5,840 bases of DNA, from the NCBI GenBank assembly GCA_021323555.1, contig JAJONP010000132.1:1-5840 (forward strand). The letters are read 5' to 3'. Shown here one piece after another: positions 1 through 5,730 of the stretch; the stretch's first letter is position 1; every line of letters starts with the position of its first letter. The notes under the pieces were generated by a model. The model had not been told where the DNA came from, did no database searches, and saw only the letters and a list, made by a program, of their open reading frames with translations. Position numbers and translations under genes: made by a program. Source of the DNA: Gammaproteobacteria bacterium (lineage in GTDB: Bacteria; Pseudomonadota; Gammaproteobacteria; DSM-16500).

Positions 1-2
1 CT

Positions 3-76
3 GCGCCCGTAGCTCAGTTGGATAGAGTACCTGGCTACGAACTAGGGGGTCGGGAGTTCGAATCTCTCCGGGCGCG
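3..76 (+). tRNA. tRNA-Arg, anticodon ACG
   Basis: Reads CGU/CGC/CGA arginine codons once A34 is deaminated to inosine, as is usual in bacteria. The cloverleaf is complete: acceptor GCGCCCG (3-9) pairs perfectly with CGGGCGC (69-75); D arm 12-28 with the GG pair at 20-21 followed by A22, the arginine identity base A20; anticodon stem 30-34/42-46 with one G-T pair (33/43); loop CTACGAA with anticodon 37-39; T arm 52-68 with TTCGAAT. Length is 74 without CCA, as in E. coli tRNA-Arg(ACG). The base after the acceptor stem is G76 and is followed by CACCA, so CCA is not in the normal place; an extra GC appears to sit before ACCA. It lies 38 bases before a near-identical second copy and is probably co-transcribed with it. 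The promoter is outside the window. Confidence 0.95.
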
Positions 77-114
77 CACCAATAGAATCAAATCATAAAG
101 CTGTTACACACACT

Positions 115-188
115 GCGCCCGTAGCTCAGTTGGATAGAGTATCTGGCTTCGAACCAGGTGGTCGGGAGTTCGAATCTCTCCGGGCGCG
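115..188 (+). tRNA. tRNA-Arg, anticodon TCG (UCG)
   Basis: A tandem duplicate of the preceding tRNA gene, differing at only four of 74 positions. One difference is the first anticodon base, giving TCG at 149-151. The others are T142 and C155 in the anticodon stem and T159 in the variable loop. C155 turns the G-T pair of copy 1 into G-C, while T142 makes a terminal T-G pair. Acceptor stem 115-121/181-187, D arm and T arm are identical to copy 1. A UCG anticodon should read CGA and CGG, complementing the inosine-containing partner. The arginine identity features (A20 equivalent and C35) are kept. No CCA is encoded: the stem is followed by GCAAGT, so the tail would have to be added by tRNA nucleotidyltransferase. 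Confidence 0.93.
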
Positions 189-214
189 CAAGTAAACTAA
201 TCAGGGCAATCGTA

Positions 215-250
215 CTGAAATTTTAGGTTCAGCTAAATAAAAATTTTTTG
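215..250 (+). terminator. weak possible tRNA terminator
   Basis: A short stem CTGAA (215-219)/TTCAG (228-232) with an 8-base loop lies 27 bases after the second tRNA. A T-run follows at 244-249, but 11 bases separate stem and T-run, so this is not a canonical intrinsic terminator. It is the best candidate for ending the tRNA transcript. Confidence 0.25.
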
Positions 251-301
251 TCCATTGCTATGGAATTTTCATTGACTTTGACATTTGAAGAGGCATGCAA
301 T

Positions 302-316
302 CCCCGCTGTGCGGGG
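302..316. other. GC-rich hairpin CCCCGC-TGT-GCGGGG
   Basis: A perfect 6-bp all-GC stem (302-307/311-316) closes a 3-base loop in AT-rich surroundings. No T-run follows on either strand, so it is not a standard terminator. It may be a small dispersed palindrome or a remnant of one. The function is unknown. Confidence 0.45.
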
Positions 317-371
317 TTAAACAACCGAAATTAACTTTTCTATTTATTCTAAATAGGGAGAAATTAATTGA

Positions 372-559
372 AAGCTGCTTAAAATCGTCCCCTCTCCCGG
401 AGCGTTTTTTGCGAGGGGAGAGGGAAAGGGTGAGGGTGAAGATGTTTGATTTATTATATTTCCGAATTAGATGAATCAGCGCCAGCTTGTACACCCTGCC
501 CTCACCCTAACCCTCTCCCCTCACTGCGTTCCGGGAGAGGGGACGATCTTAAGCAGCTT
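372..559. repeat. REPIN/MITE-like inverted pair of CCCTCTCCC repeats
   Basis: Two arms in opposite orientation, 372-436 and 499-559, match almost base for base (outer mismatch 383/548, inner 402/529, then two at 425-426/509-510) and are separated by 62 bases. Each arm is itself palindromic: in the left arm CCCTCTCCC (390-398) pairs with GGGAGAGGG (416-424). The arms differ mainly in the centre, where the left one has TTTTTTGCG (405-413) and the right one the 5-base CACTG (522-526). Sequences of the type CCCTCACCCTAACCCTCTCCC are known to me as common dispersed repeats in many proteobacteria. The paired layout resembles REP doublets (REPINs), which are moved in trans by RAYT transposases; none is encoded here. 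The right edge coincides with the point where the vapC remnant loses similarity to its family, which suggests that the element inserted there. No target-site duplication is evident. Confidence 0.85.
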
Positions 560-629
560 CATAGTTGCCATTTTGGCCATCTGCAAAATATTCAAGCCAG
601 CCTGAAGAATCAACTAGATTCTTTTTCAT
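549..629 (-). pseudogene. vapC: vapC toxin remnant (PIN-domain RNase), truncated by repeat
   Basis: The reading frame from ATG at 627-629 gives 26 residues beginning MKKNLVDSSGWLEYFADG. This is the typical start of VapC toxins, which are PIN-domain ribonucleases held in check by VapB. D7 in LVDSS is the first acidic metal-binding residue of the PIN site. Similarity holds through GQNGNY (to base 561), matching the PNANYF-like stretch usual after DG. The frame then enters the repeat arm at 559 and ends with EAA and a TAA at 549-551. Intact VapC proteins have roughly 130 residues, so about 80 percent is gone, including the remaining catalytic acids. I found no continuation on the far side of the repeat (189-370). 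The start overlaps the vapB-like stop as ATGA, the usual coupled arrangement. It is certainly non-functional as a toxin; the identification comes from pattern recognition, not a search. Confidence 0.8.
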
Positions 630-775
630 GTTCTATCTTTATCACGCTTGATTACAGTATTCATTCCTTTTAAGAATCCACGTTTTTTCTTAATATCTTG
701 AACAGGCACGAATTCCTCGATTTTGATAATGAAATATATGTAGCTTTCCTCCTGGAGACAAATGCATAGCTTCAT
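626..775 (-). pseudogene. vapB: vapB antitoxin remnant (N-terminus lost)
   Basis: An open frame of 49 residues, MKLCICLQEE... to ...KRDKDRT, ends in TGA at 626-628. Its second half (FVPVQDIKKKRGFLKGMNT, then VIKRDKDR) is the characteristic C-terminal toxin-binding tail of AbrB/SpoVT-type VapB antitoxins. SYIYFIIKIEEF corresponds to the strand before it. The N-terminal DNA-binding swapped-hairpin segment (the usual GQVTIPK-type stretch) is missing, and the frame reaches the stop of the SRPBCC gene only 7 bases upstream. The family is usually 70-85 residues. The M at 773-775 is probably just an internal codon. The 4-base ATGA overlap with vapC is intact. It is most likely a decayed antitoxin; a residual short peptide able to bind VapC cannot be ruled out. 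Confidence 0.75.
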
Positions 776-782
776 GTACTTC

Positions 783-1322
783 CTACCTCTTCTCCACCAA
801 CATTTTCAAATTAGCCAGTCCAGTCTCAAAGTCTTTTCCAAGCATAGATTTAAACACGAGACTCATCCAACGTTTAATAAGATTCTTACCTGAGTCGCCT
901 TGATCCGTCCAAGTTACTCTTGTATCGTCACCTTCACGCGCAAAACGAAGGTCACCCTGAAAAGCAGACTGTGATCGTCCCATGTCGATATAAATATCAT
1001 AGGCAACACCCGTTTGTGGATTCATTGACGTAAATTGCATCCAACCGCTACCCATTTTTTCGCTCTTCCAGCTTTGCTTAGCTCCGGCACTCTCTCTGGG
1101 ACCTTGATAAGTGTATTGCAATGTTGCATCTTTATGAGAATTCCACGGGGCCCATTTTTCCCATTCTTTAAAATTGCTTACAAATGGATAAATTTCCTTG
1201 GGAGTTGCATGAATAGTCACGGAACGTGAGACTATCCATTTAGGTGGAAGCAACAATCCCCCCATAAGAAAAATACCCAATAAAATAAGCAGAACATTTA
1301 ACAGAATCTTTAGACTACGCAT
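783..1322 (-). CDS. SRPBCC (START-like) family protein with N-terminal membrane anchor
   Basis: A 179-residue protein. Residues 4-25 form one hydrophobic helix (LKILLNVLLILLGIFLMGG core), which should anchor it in the inner membrane. The rest has the layout of the polyketide cyclase/SRPBCC fold: WIVSRSVTIHATPKEIYPFV (29-48), then the tryptophan-rich FKEWEKWAPW (51-60), a central sheet, and a C-terminal helix ending at GLANLKMLVEKR that would close the ligand cavity. The family binds hydrophobic ligands; no ligand or reaction can be read from the sequence. The start overlaps the last 13 bases of the upstream hydrolase gene and has GAGG 7 bases before the ATG, so translation is probably coupled. 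It is the last gene of the acnA operon; no clear terminator follows, only the vapBC remnant 7 bases on. Fold assignment is fairly secure, function open. Confidence 0.85.
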   Translation of the reverse strand: MRSLKILLNVLLILLGIFLMGGLLLPPKWIVSRSVTIHATPKEIYPFVSNFKEWEKWAPWNSHKDATLQYTYQGPRESAGAKQSWKSEKMGSGWMQFTSMNPQTGVAYDIYIDMGRSQSAFQGDLRFAREGDDTRVTWTDQGDSGKNLIKRWMSLVFKSMLGKDFETGLANLKMLVEKR

Positions 1323-2422
1323 TTCTTGGCCTCTGCAGAAGATTCAGATTCAAGGCCATTCTGGACGCTAATCCATGCGTTTTTTAATTCCATAATACGC
1401 TGATACGCTTCATCAATACGACTTTCCGCAATCTTACCTGTTATAACAGCTTGCTCAATAATGTCGATAATTTCTTGAGGATCTTGCGGGAGAGCCACCA
1501 ATTGATTTCCAAATACTAATATATCTGCGCCTGCATTGATAGCCAATTGCACTGCCTCTTCTAAACCGTAATGATCCGTAATCGCTTTCATCTGTAAATC
1601 ATCTGTTACGATTACACCATCAAAATGTAATTTGTTCCGCAGTAAATCTGTCATCATAGCCGCAGAAAGGCTAGCAGGATAACCTTTTTCATCTAACCCA
1701 CGATGCACAACATGCGCTGCCATGACCATAACGCCTTGATGAGGTTCTTGTAAAAGTTGTCTATAAGGTTCTAACTCATATTCTTTCCAAGTATCCGTCA
1801 CATCCACAAAGCCTTCGTGCGTATCGCCTGTTGAACTACCATGTCCAGGAAAATGTTTATAAGCTGATAGTATTCCCTGTTTTTGATAAGTATCAGAAAA
1901 CATTCTGGCATAGTGAGATACTTTTTGATGATCTTCTGAAAAGCTACGGCCTAATTTACCGATGACAGGATTATCAGGGTTAACATTCACATCCACAAAA
2001 GGTGCAAAATTAATATTAATCCCATTTTCTTTAAGTGTTGCTGCCATTTCCTCAACATATTTAGTGGCTTGTTCATCATCGCATTTTGCAATGTCGGCCG
2101 CAGAAAGTGTTTTAGGAAAGCCATAAGCTTCTTTTAATCGGTTTACCTTTCCACCTTCATAATCAACACTAATGAATAAAGGTAAAGGCATTTCTGCTTG
2201 ACGCGCATACTCTTGTAATTGTCGAGTTAAATGCTGTAATTGCTGGGGATTTCTAATATTACGATCATAAGTTCGTGTTTGAAAATTATAATCAAATAAA
2301 ATAACGCCACCAATGCGTTTTGCTAAAATAGCTTGAACAACAGGATCTTCTGGATTTAATTCCATACCATTAAATCCTATTATTAACATTTGGCCTATTT
2401 TCTCTTTTAATGCTACAGTCAT
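1310..2422 (-). CDS. nagZ: beta-N-acetylhexosaminidase, glycoside hydrolase family 3 (NagZ-like)
   Basis: The 370-residue product is a family-3 glycosidase of the NagZ group. NagZ acts in the cytoplasm, removing GlcNAc from GlcNAc-anhydroMurNAc peptides during wall recycling. No signal peptide is present. Visible motifs are IGQMLIIGF (9-17), SVDYEGGKVNRL (85-96, usually DQEGGRVQR), IGKLGRSF (154-161), KHFPGHG (189-195), the Asp-His general acid/base dyad D200/H202 in GDTHEG, and the nucleophile D274 in IVTDDLQM. It departs from classical enterobacterial NagZ (about 340 residues) in three ways: a segment after FDYNFQTRTYD (43-53), the loop SSTGDTHEGFVDVTDTW, and a C-terminal tail of about 25 residues. 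It therefore belongs to a side branch, and its substrate may differ. GAGG lies 6 bases before the ATG, inside the end of acnA; the two genes are 3 bases apart and surely co-transcribed. Confidence 0.9.
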   Translation of the reverse strand: MTVALKEKIGQMLIIGFNGMELNPEDPVVQAILAKRIGGVILFDYNFQTRTYDRNIRNPQQLQHLTRQLQEYARQAEMPLPLFISVDYEGGKVNRLKEAYGFPKTLSAADIAKCDDEQATKYVEEMAATLKENGININFAPFVDVNVNPDNPVIGKLGRSFSEDHQKVSHYARMFSDTYQKQGILSAYKHFPGHGSSTGDTHEGFVDVTDTWKEYELEPYRQLLQEPHQGVMVMAAHVVHRGLDEKGYPASLSAAMMTDLLRNKLHFDGVIVTDDLQMKAITDHYGLEEAVQLAINAGADILVFGNQLVALPQDPQEIIDIIEQAVITGKIAESRIDEAYQRIMELKNAWISVQNGLESESSAEAKKCVV

Positions 2423-2425
2423 ATT

Positions 2426-5245
2426 TTACCTCAACATGTTTCGAATCATATAACGCAAAATGCCACCGTGTTTATAATATTCCAATTCATTTAATGTATC
2501 AATGCGTGAACGTAATGCAATTTCTATAGTGACACCATTATCACGTTTTAGAATTGCTTTCAGTATCGAACGAGGCTTCATATCATCAGTTAAGCCTATA
2601 ATATCAACTGTTTCAGAACCTGTGATATCAAATGTTTTACGCGTTGCGCCCTCTGTAAATTCCAAAGGTATAATGCCCATGCCAATTAAATTAGAACGAT
2701 GAATACGCTCAAAACTTTCTGCAATAACAGCTACAACACCCAATAATTTAGGGCCTTTTGCTGCCCAGTCACGCGATGAGCCTGTACCATATTCTTTGCC
2801 CGCAATAACAATAGTGGGAATGCAATTTTGCGAATAACGCATCGCTGCATCAAAAATACTAAGCGTCTCTTGAGTCAACGCATATCGCGTAAAGCCACCT
2901 TCTACACCAGGTACCATTTCATTTTTAATACGGATATTGGCAAACGTACCTCGTATCATCACTTCATGATTACCACGGCGTGCGCCATAGGAATTAAAAT
3001 CCTTCGCTGAAACACCTTTCTCTAATAAATATTGGCCTGCTGGGCTATCTGCTTTAAATGAACCCGCAGGAGAAATATGATCGGTTGTCACACTATCACC
3101 TAATAAGGCTAAAATTCTGGCTTGTTTAATCTCTTTTATTTTTTCAGGCACAATAGTCATACCATCAAAAAAAGGCGGATGTTGAATATACGTTGAGTCT
3201 GTTTTCCATTGATAAGTTTTAGCATCTGTTATTTTCATGGCACGCCATTCATCCGAACCATGAAAAATATTGGCATAACTTTCTTTGAACATAGTACCTG
3301 TAATTTTAGCCATCTCTGAAGCAATTTCCGCATTTGTTGGCCAAATATCTTTTAGATAAACCCACTCGCCTGTCTTTGACATACCAATAGGATCTTTTGT
3401 TAAATCCGTTAACACTGTACCTGTCAATGCAAAAGCAACCACCAAAGGCGGTGACGCTAACCAATTCGCTTTTGTTTGGGGATGAATACGGCCTTCAAAA
3501 TTGCGGTTTCCTGATAATACAGCAGAGACAATTAAATCATGCTGTGCAATCATCTTGGTAATGTGATCAGGCAATGGGCCTGAATTACCAATACAAGTTG
3601 TACAACCATAACCTACCAATGAAAACCCAACTTCATCTAAATATTTTTGTAGCCCTGTTTTTTCTAAATAACGTGTAACAACCTGTGAACCAGGTGCAAA
3701 AGATGTTTTAACCCACGGTTTGCGTGTTAAGCCTTTCTCGATAGCACGTTTAGCAACTAATCCTGCTGCAATCAGTACGCTGGGATTAGAAGTGTTCGTA
3801 CAACTGGTAATGGCTGCAATGACAACATCGCCATGATGCAAAGCAAAACCCTCTTCTACTGCAAAAGATTTATTTTTTTCATGTGCGCGTTTGTTATCGC
3901 TTAATAACGAGTCAAATACCTGCGTCAAATCTGGTAATTCAACTTGATCTTGTGGACGCTTGGGGCCTGCAACGCAAGGTTTTATCGTTGATAAATCTAA
4001 CTCGACTATATCAGTGAACGCAGGATCAGGTTGACTTGGATCAGCCCATAAGGCTTGCAATTTAGCATACACTTCAACGAGCGCAATAGTTTGTTCGTCC
4101 CGACCTGTTAAACGGAGATAATCAAGCGTTGCTTCATCAATGGGGAAAAAACCGCATGTTGCACCGTATTCAGGTGCCATATTAGCAATGGTGGCACGAT
4201 CTGCAATCGGTAAATCCTGTAACCCTGAACCAAAAAATTCAACGAATTTACCGACCACGCCTTTTTTGCGTAGCATTTGTGTTACGACCAAGACTAAATC
4301 AGTGGCTGTGATGCCTTCACGTAATTTGCCACTCAGTTTGACGCCAATAACTTCAGGAATCAACATTGAAATCGGTTGACCAAGCATGGCGGCTTCTGCT
4401 TCAATGCCACCAACGCCCCACCCTAATACACCCAAGCCATTAATCATGGTGGTATGGCTATCTGTACCTACTAACGTATCAGGATAAGCATATTTTTTTC
4501 CGTTAGTATCTTGTGACCATACGGTTTTTGCCAAATACTCTAAATTAACTTGATGGCAAATGCCTGTATCAGGCGGTACTACGGAAAAATTTTGAAATGC
4601 TTTTTGTCCCCAACGTAAAAATTCATAACGTTCATAATTACGTTCCATTTCGAGGGTAGCATTCACTGCAAATGCTTCTTTTTTTATAGATTCATCTACA
4701 ATAACAGAATGATCAATGACTAAATCAACAGGAGATAAGGGATTAATTTTTTCAGGATCGCCGCCTAATTTTTCAATGGCTGCGCGCATTGCTGCCAAAT
4801 CAACAACAGCAGGTACACCTGTAAAATCTTGCATTAAAACGCGTGCCGGACGATAGGCTATCTCGCGATCTGATTTTTTATTTTTTATCCATGCAACAAT
4901 GGCTTCAATATCTTCGGATGTTACAGTACGGCCATCTTCATGACGTATAAGGTTTTCTAATAAAATTTTTAACGTCACAGGTAATTTTGATAACCCTGTT
5001 AAACCCGCTTGCTCTGCTTCAGGTAAACTATAATAATGGTATTCAATATTATTAATATTAAATTTTTTCAGCGTTTTTTTTGCAAAAATAATTTTTTCAG
5101 TCGTCAAATGTAATTCGTTATCTGCCATACTGTCTCCATGGTGGCGCGCAACCCAGGCGGCTGGATCACTGGCTGGAAAAGATTCTTGCGAAGATTCATT
5201 AACAATATCTTCGGGGTTTCCCAAGGGATTTTTTTTATCATTCAT
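2426..5245 (-). CDS. acnA: aconitate hydratase A (AcnA/IRP1 type)
   Basis: This enzyme isomerises citrate to isocitrate through cis-aconitate in the TCA cycle with a [4Fe-4S] cluster. The 939-residue product carries the cluster cysteines C482 ([10 protein letters not shown]) and C548/C551 ([14 protein letters not shown]). It also has [14 protein letters not shown] (259-272), [12 protein letters not shown] (578-589), DHISPAG (722-728), and [10 protein letters not shown] (822-831) with the catalytic serine of the swivelling C-terminal domain. Domain order (1-2-3, then linker and domain 4) and the sequence fit AcnA, not AcnB. The first 39 residues, containing [11 protein letters not shown], are not part of aconitases. 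A second start at M40 (5126-5128) gives 900 residues, close to the family's roughly 890. Both starts have ribosome binding sites: AAGGA 8 bases before M1 and GGAG 5 bases before M40. The longer form is listed; the true start is uncertain. It is the first gene of the operon. Confidence 0.97.
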   Translation of the reverse strand: MNDKKNPLGNPEDIVNESSQESFPASDPAAWVARHHGDSMADNELHLTTEKIIFAKKTLKKFNINNIEYHYYSLPEAEQAGLTGLSKLPVTLKILLENLIRHEDGRTVTSEDIEAIVAWIKNKKSDREIAYRPARVLMQDFTGVPAVVDLAAMRAAIEKLGGDPEKINPLSPVDLVIDHSVIVDESIKKEAFAVNATLEMERNYERYEFLRWGQKAFQNFSVVPPDTGICHQVNLEYLAKTVWSQDTNGKKYAYPDTLVGTDSHTTMINGLGVLGWGVGGIEAEAAMLGQPISMLIPEVIGVKLSGKLREGITATDLVLVVTQMLRKKGVVGKFVEFFGSGLQDLPIADRATIANMAPEYGATCGFFPIDEATLDYLRLTGRDEQTIALVEVYAKLQALWADPSQPDPAFTDIVELDLSTIKPCVAGPKRPQDQVELPDLTQVFDSLLSDNKRAHEKNKSFAVEEGFALHHGDVVIAAITSCTNTSNPSVLIAAGLVAKRAIEKGLTRKPWVKTSFAPGSQVVTRYLEKTGLQKYLDEVGFSLVGYGCTTCIGNSGPLPDHITKMIAQHDLIVSAVLSGNRNFEGRIHPQTKANWLASPPLVVAFALTGTVLTDLTKDPIGMSKTGEWVYLKDIWPTNAEIASEMAKITGTMFKESYANIFHGSDEWRAMKITDAKTYQWKTDSTYIQHPPFFDGMTIVPEKIKEIKQARILALLGDSVTTDHISPAGSFKADSPAGQYLLEKGVSAKDFNSYGARRGNHEVMIRGTFANIRIKNEMVPGVEGGFTRYALTQETLSIFDAAMRYSQNCIPTIVIAGKEYGTGSSRDWAAKGPKLLGVVAVIAESFERIHRSNLIGMGIIPLEFTEGATRKTFDITGSETVDIIGLTDDMKPRSILKAILKRDNGVTIEIALRSRIDTLNELEYYKHGGILRYMIRNMLR
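5134..5137 (-). promoter_or_regulatory. ribosome binding site for the internal acnA start (M40)
   Basis: GGAG on the minus strand sits 5 bases before the ATG at 5126-5128, ideal spacing. That start yields [10 protein letters not shown]... and a 900-residue aconitase of normal length. The site argues that the shorter form is made, either alone or besides the 939-residue form. Confidence 0.55.
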
Positions 5246-5253
5246 CTTAAATA

Positions 5254-5258
5254 TCCTT
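5254..5258 (-). promoter_or_regulatory. ribosome binding site for the upstream acnA start (M1)
   Basis: AAGGA on the minus strand lies 8 bases before the ATG at 5243-5245. It is about as good as the internal site, so the extended protein is likely to be translated too. Confidence 0.5.
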
Positions 5259-5275
5259 TTTTTATTTGACCCCCT

Positions 5276-5284
5276 ATATTACCA
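5276..5284 (-). promoter_or_regulatory. possible acnA operon promoter (extended -10)
   Basis: On the minus strand TGGTAATAT forms an extended -10 (TG, one base, then TAATAT at 5276-5281, four of six to TATAAT). No good -35 lies at 17-18 bases, which is typical of extended -10 promoters. Initiation near 5268 would leave a leader of about 23 bases containing the AAGGA site. The TG overlaps the base of the palindrome at 5283-5319. Confidence 0.4.
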
Positions 5285-5319
5285 TCTTGTAAAAAGCACA
5301 CCATGCTTTTTACAGGATG
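5283..5319. promoter_or_regulatory. 16-bp palindrome between divergent genes, possible operator
   Basis: Arms 5283-5298 and 5304-5319 (core TGTAAAAAGCA / TGCTTTTTACA) are complementary over 16 positions except one T-G pair (5287/5315), with the 5-base centre CACCA. No T-run follows on either strand, so a terminator is unlikely. It touches the acnA extended -10 on one side and contains the -35 hexamer of the rightward promoter on the other, the position expected for a shared repressor or activator site. A dispersed palindromic repeat is the alternative. Confidence 0.6.
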
Positions 5320-5338
5320 ACAATACGAGAAATATATT
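5309..5338 (+). promoter_or_regulatory. possible promoter of the rightward membrane-protein gene
   Basis: TTTACA (5309-5314, five of six to the -35 consensus) and TATATT (5333-5338, five of six to -10) are 18 bases apart. Initiation near 5345 gives a leader of about 16 bases with AAGG at 5352-5355, 5 bases before the ATG. The -35 lies within the right arm of the palindrome. Confidence 0.5.
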
Positions 5339-5360
5339 TCTTTCTTTTGAGAAGGCTAAA

Positions 5361-5729
5361 ATGTATACACTTTACAGTTTATTTATTCTGATGCTGATAG
5401 GCGCATCTTGTTTGCTATTCTTGCCTATCCGCGTGAATTCTCCCTACCCCTATCGAAATGGCCTTGTTCTTCTCGGGATGATAGCTTTTTCTTTTAGTAT
5501 TTATGTATTTTTTAATAACACGATAGCACTTGCCCAATGGATCAACCACGGGCAACAGCATTATGAGTTATTAGTCAAGTATAACCAACTCGGTGGGATC
5601 GATGGCATGATTGCAAAGATCAAACAAAAATTAGCTCAAAATCCTTCAGATAAGCAAGGGCAGATAATTTTGAAGAAGCTTTATCACATCAAACACCAAC
5701 AACCTCAATATTTTCTCCAAAAGCAGTAA
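5361..5729 (+). CDS. small two-helix membrane protein with TPR-like tail (CcmI-like?)
   Basis: I do not recognise a named family with confidence. The 122-residue product has two hydrophobic helices (about 4-22 and 34-51) separated by a short loop with RVNSPYPYRNG, then a hydrophilic C-terminal region. Within it, MIAKIKQKLAQNPSDKQGQIILKKLYHI (83-110, shown here as two halves: MIAKIKQKLAQNPS and DKQGQIILKKLYHI) resembles the first TPR helix pair after the membrane part of CcmI-type cytochrome c assembly proteins, where NPxDxxGW.LL is typical. Here W is replaced by Q and only about one repeat is present. The protein could be a short CcmI relative or an unrelated single-TPR membrane protein. AAGG 5 bases before the ATG and a good promoter support it being real. 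It is transcribed divergently from acnA, and its stop codon is one base from the repeat element at 5731. Confidence 0.75.
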   Translation: MYTLYSLFILMLIGASCLLFLPIRVNSPYPYRNGLVLLGMIAFSFSIYVFFNNTIALAQWINHGQQHYELLVKYNQLGGIDGMIAKIKQKLAQNPSDKQGQIILKKLYHIKHQQPQYFLQKQ

Positions 5730-5730
5730 T

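Larger units (their letters stand above)
189..782. other. 594-base stretch with no intact gene
   Basis: The stretch between the second tRNA and the SRPBCC gene has no intact protein gene that I can support. It holds a weak possible terminator (215-250), a GC-rich hairpin (302-316), a REP-like inverted repeat (372-559) and, on the minus strand, remains of a vapBC module (549-775). Longer open frames here (258-494 on minus, 446-673 on plus) are translations of the repeat arms, with proline- and serine-rich peptides typical of CCCTCACCC repeats, and are not called. Bases 189-214 and 251-301 show nothing recognisable. Confidence 0.75.

Noticed and set aside
1..190. Integration site (attachment site) at the tRNA genes
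   Set aside because: No integrase and no direct repeat of the tRNA 3' end is present other than the full tandem tRNA copy; ordinary duplication explains it.
264..338. Short plus-strand frame MEFSLTLTFEEACNPRC... covering the GC hairpin
   Set aside because: Only about 24 residues, with no convincing ribosome binding site or recognisable family.
258..494. 78-residue open frame on the minus strand
   Set aside because: Most of its middle (TLTLSLSPRKKRSGRGDD) is translated repeat arm, a familiar spurious peptide, and no ribosome binding site or family similarity supports it.
372..559. CRISPR array or insertion sequence
   Set aside because: There are only two repeat copies, in inverted orientation, with no regular spacers and no transposase frame between them.
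446..673. 75-residue open frame on the plus strand
   Set aside because: It runs through the right repeat arm (CPHPNPLPSLRSGRGDD) and then antisense to the vapBC remnant, so it is not a gene.
4140..4379. 79-residue plus-strand frame inside acnA
   Set aside because: It is antisense to a well-conserved aconitase region and has no supporting signals; the same holds for 2502-2702, 2828-3010 and, in the SRPBCC gene, 1035-1229.
5283..5319. Bidirectional intrinsic terminator
   Set aside because: The stem is long, but no T-run follows on either strand and both flanking genes start, not end, here.
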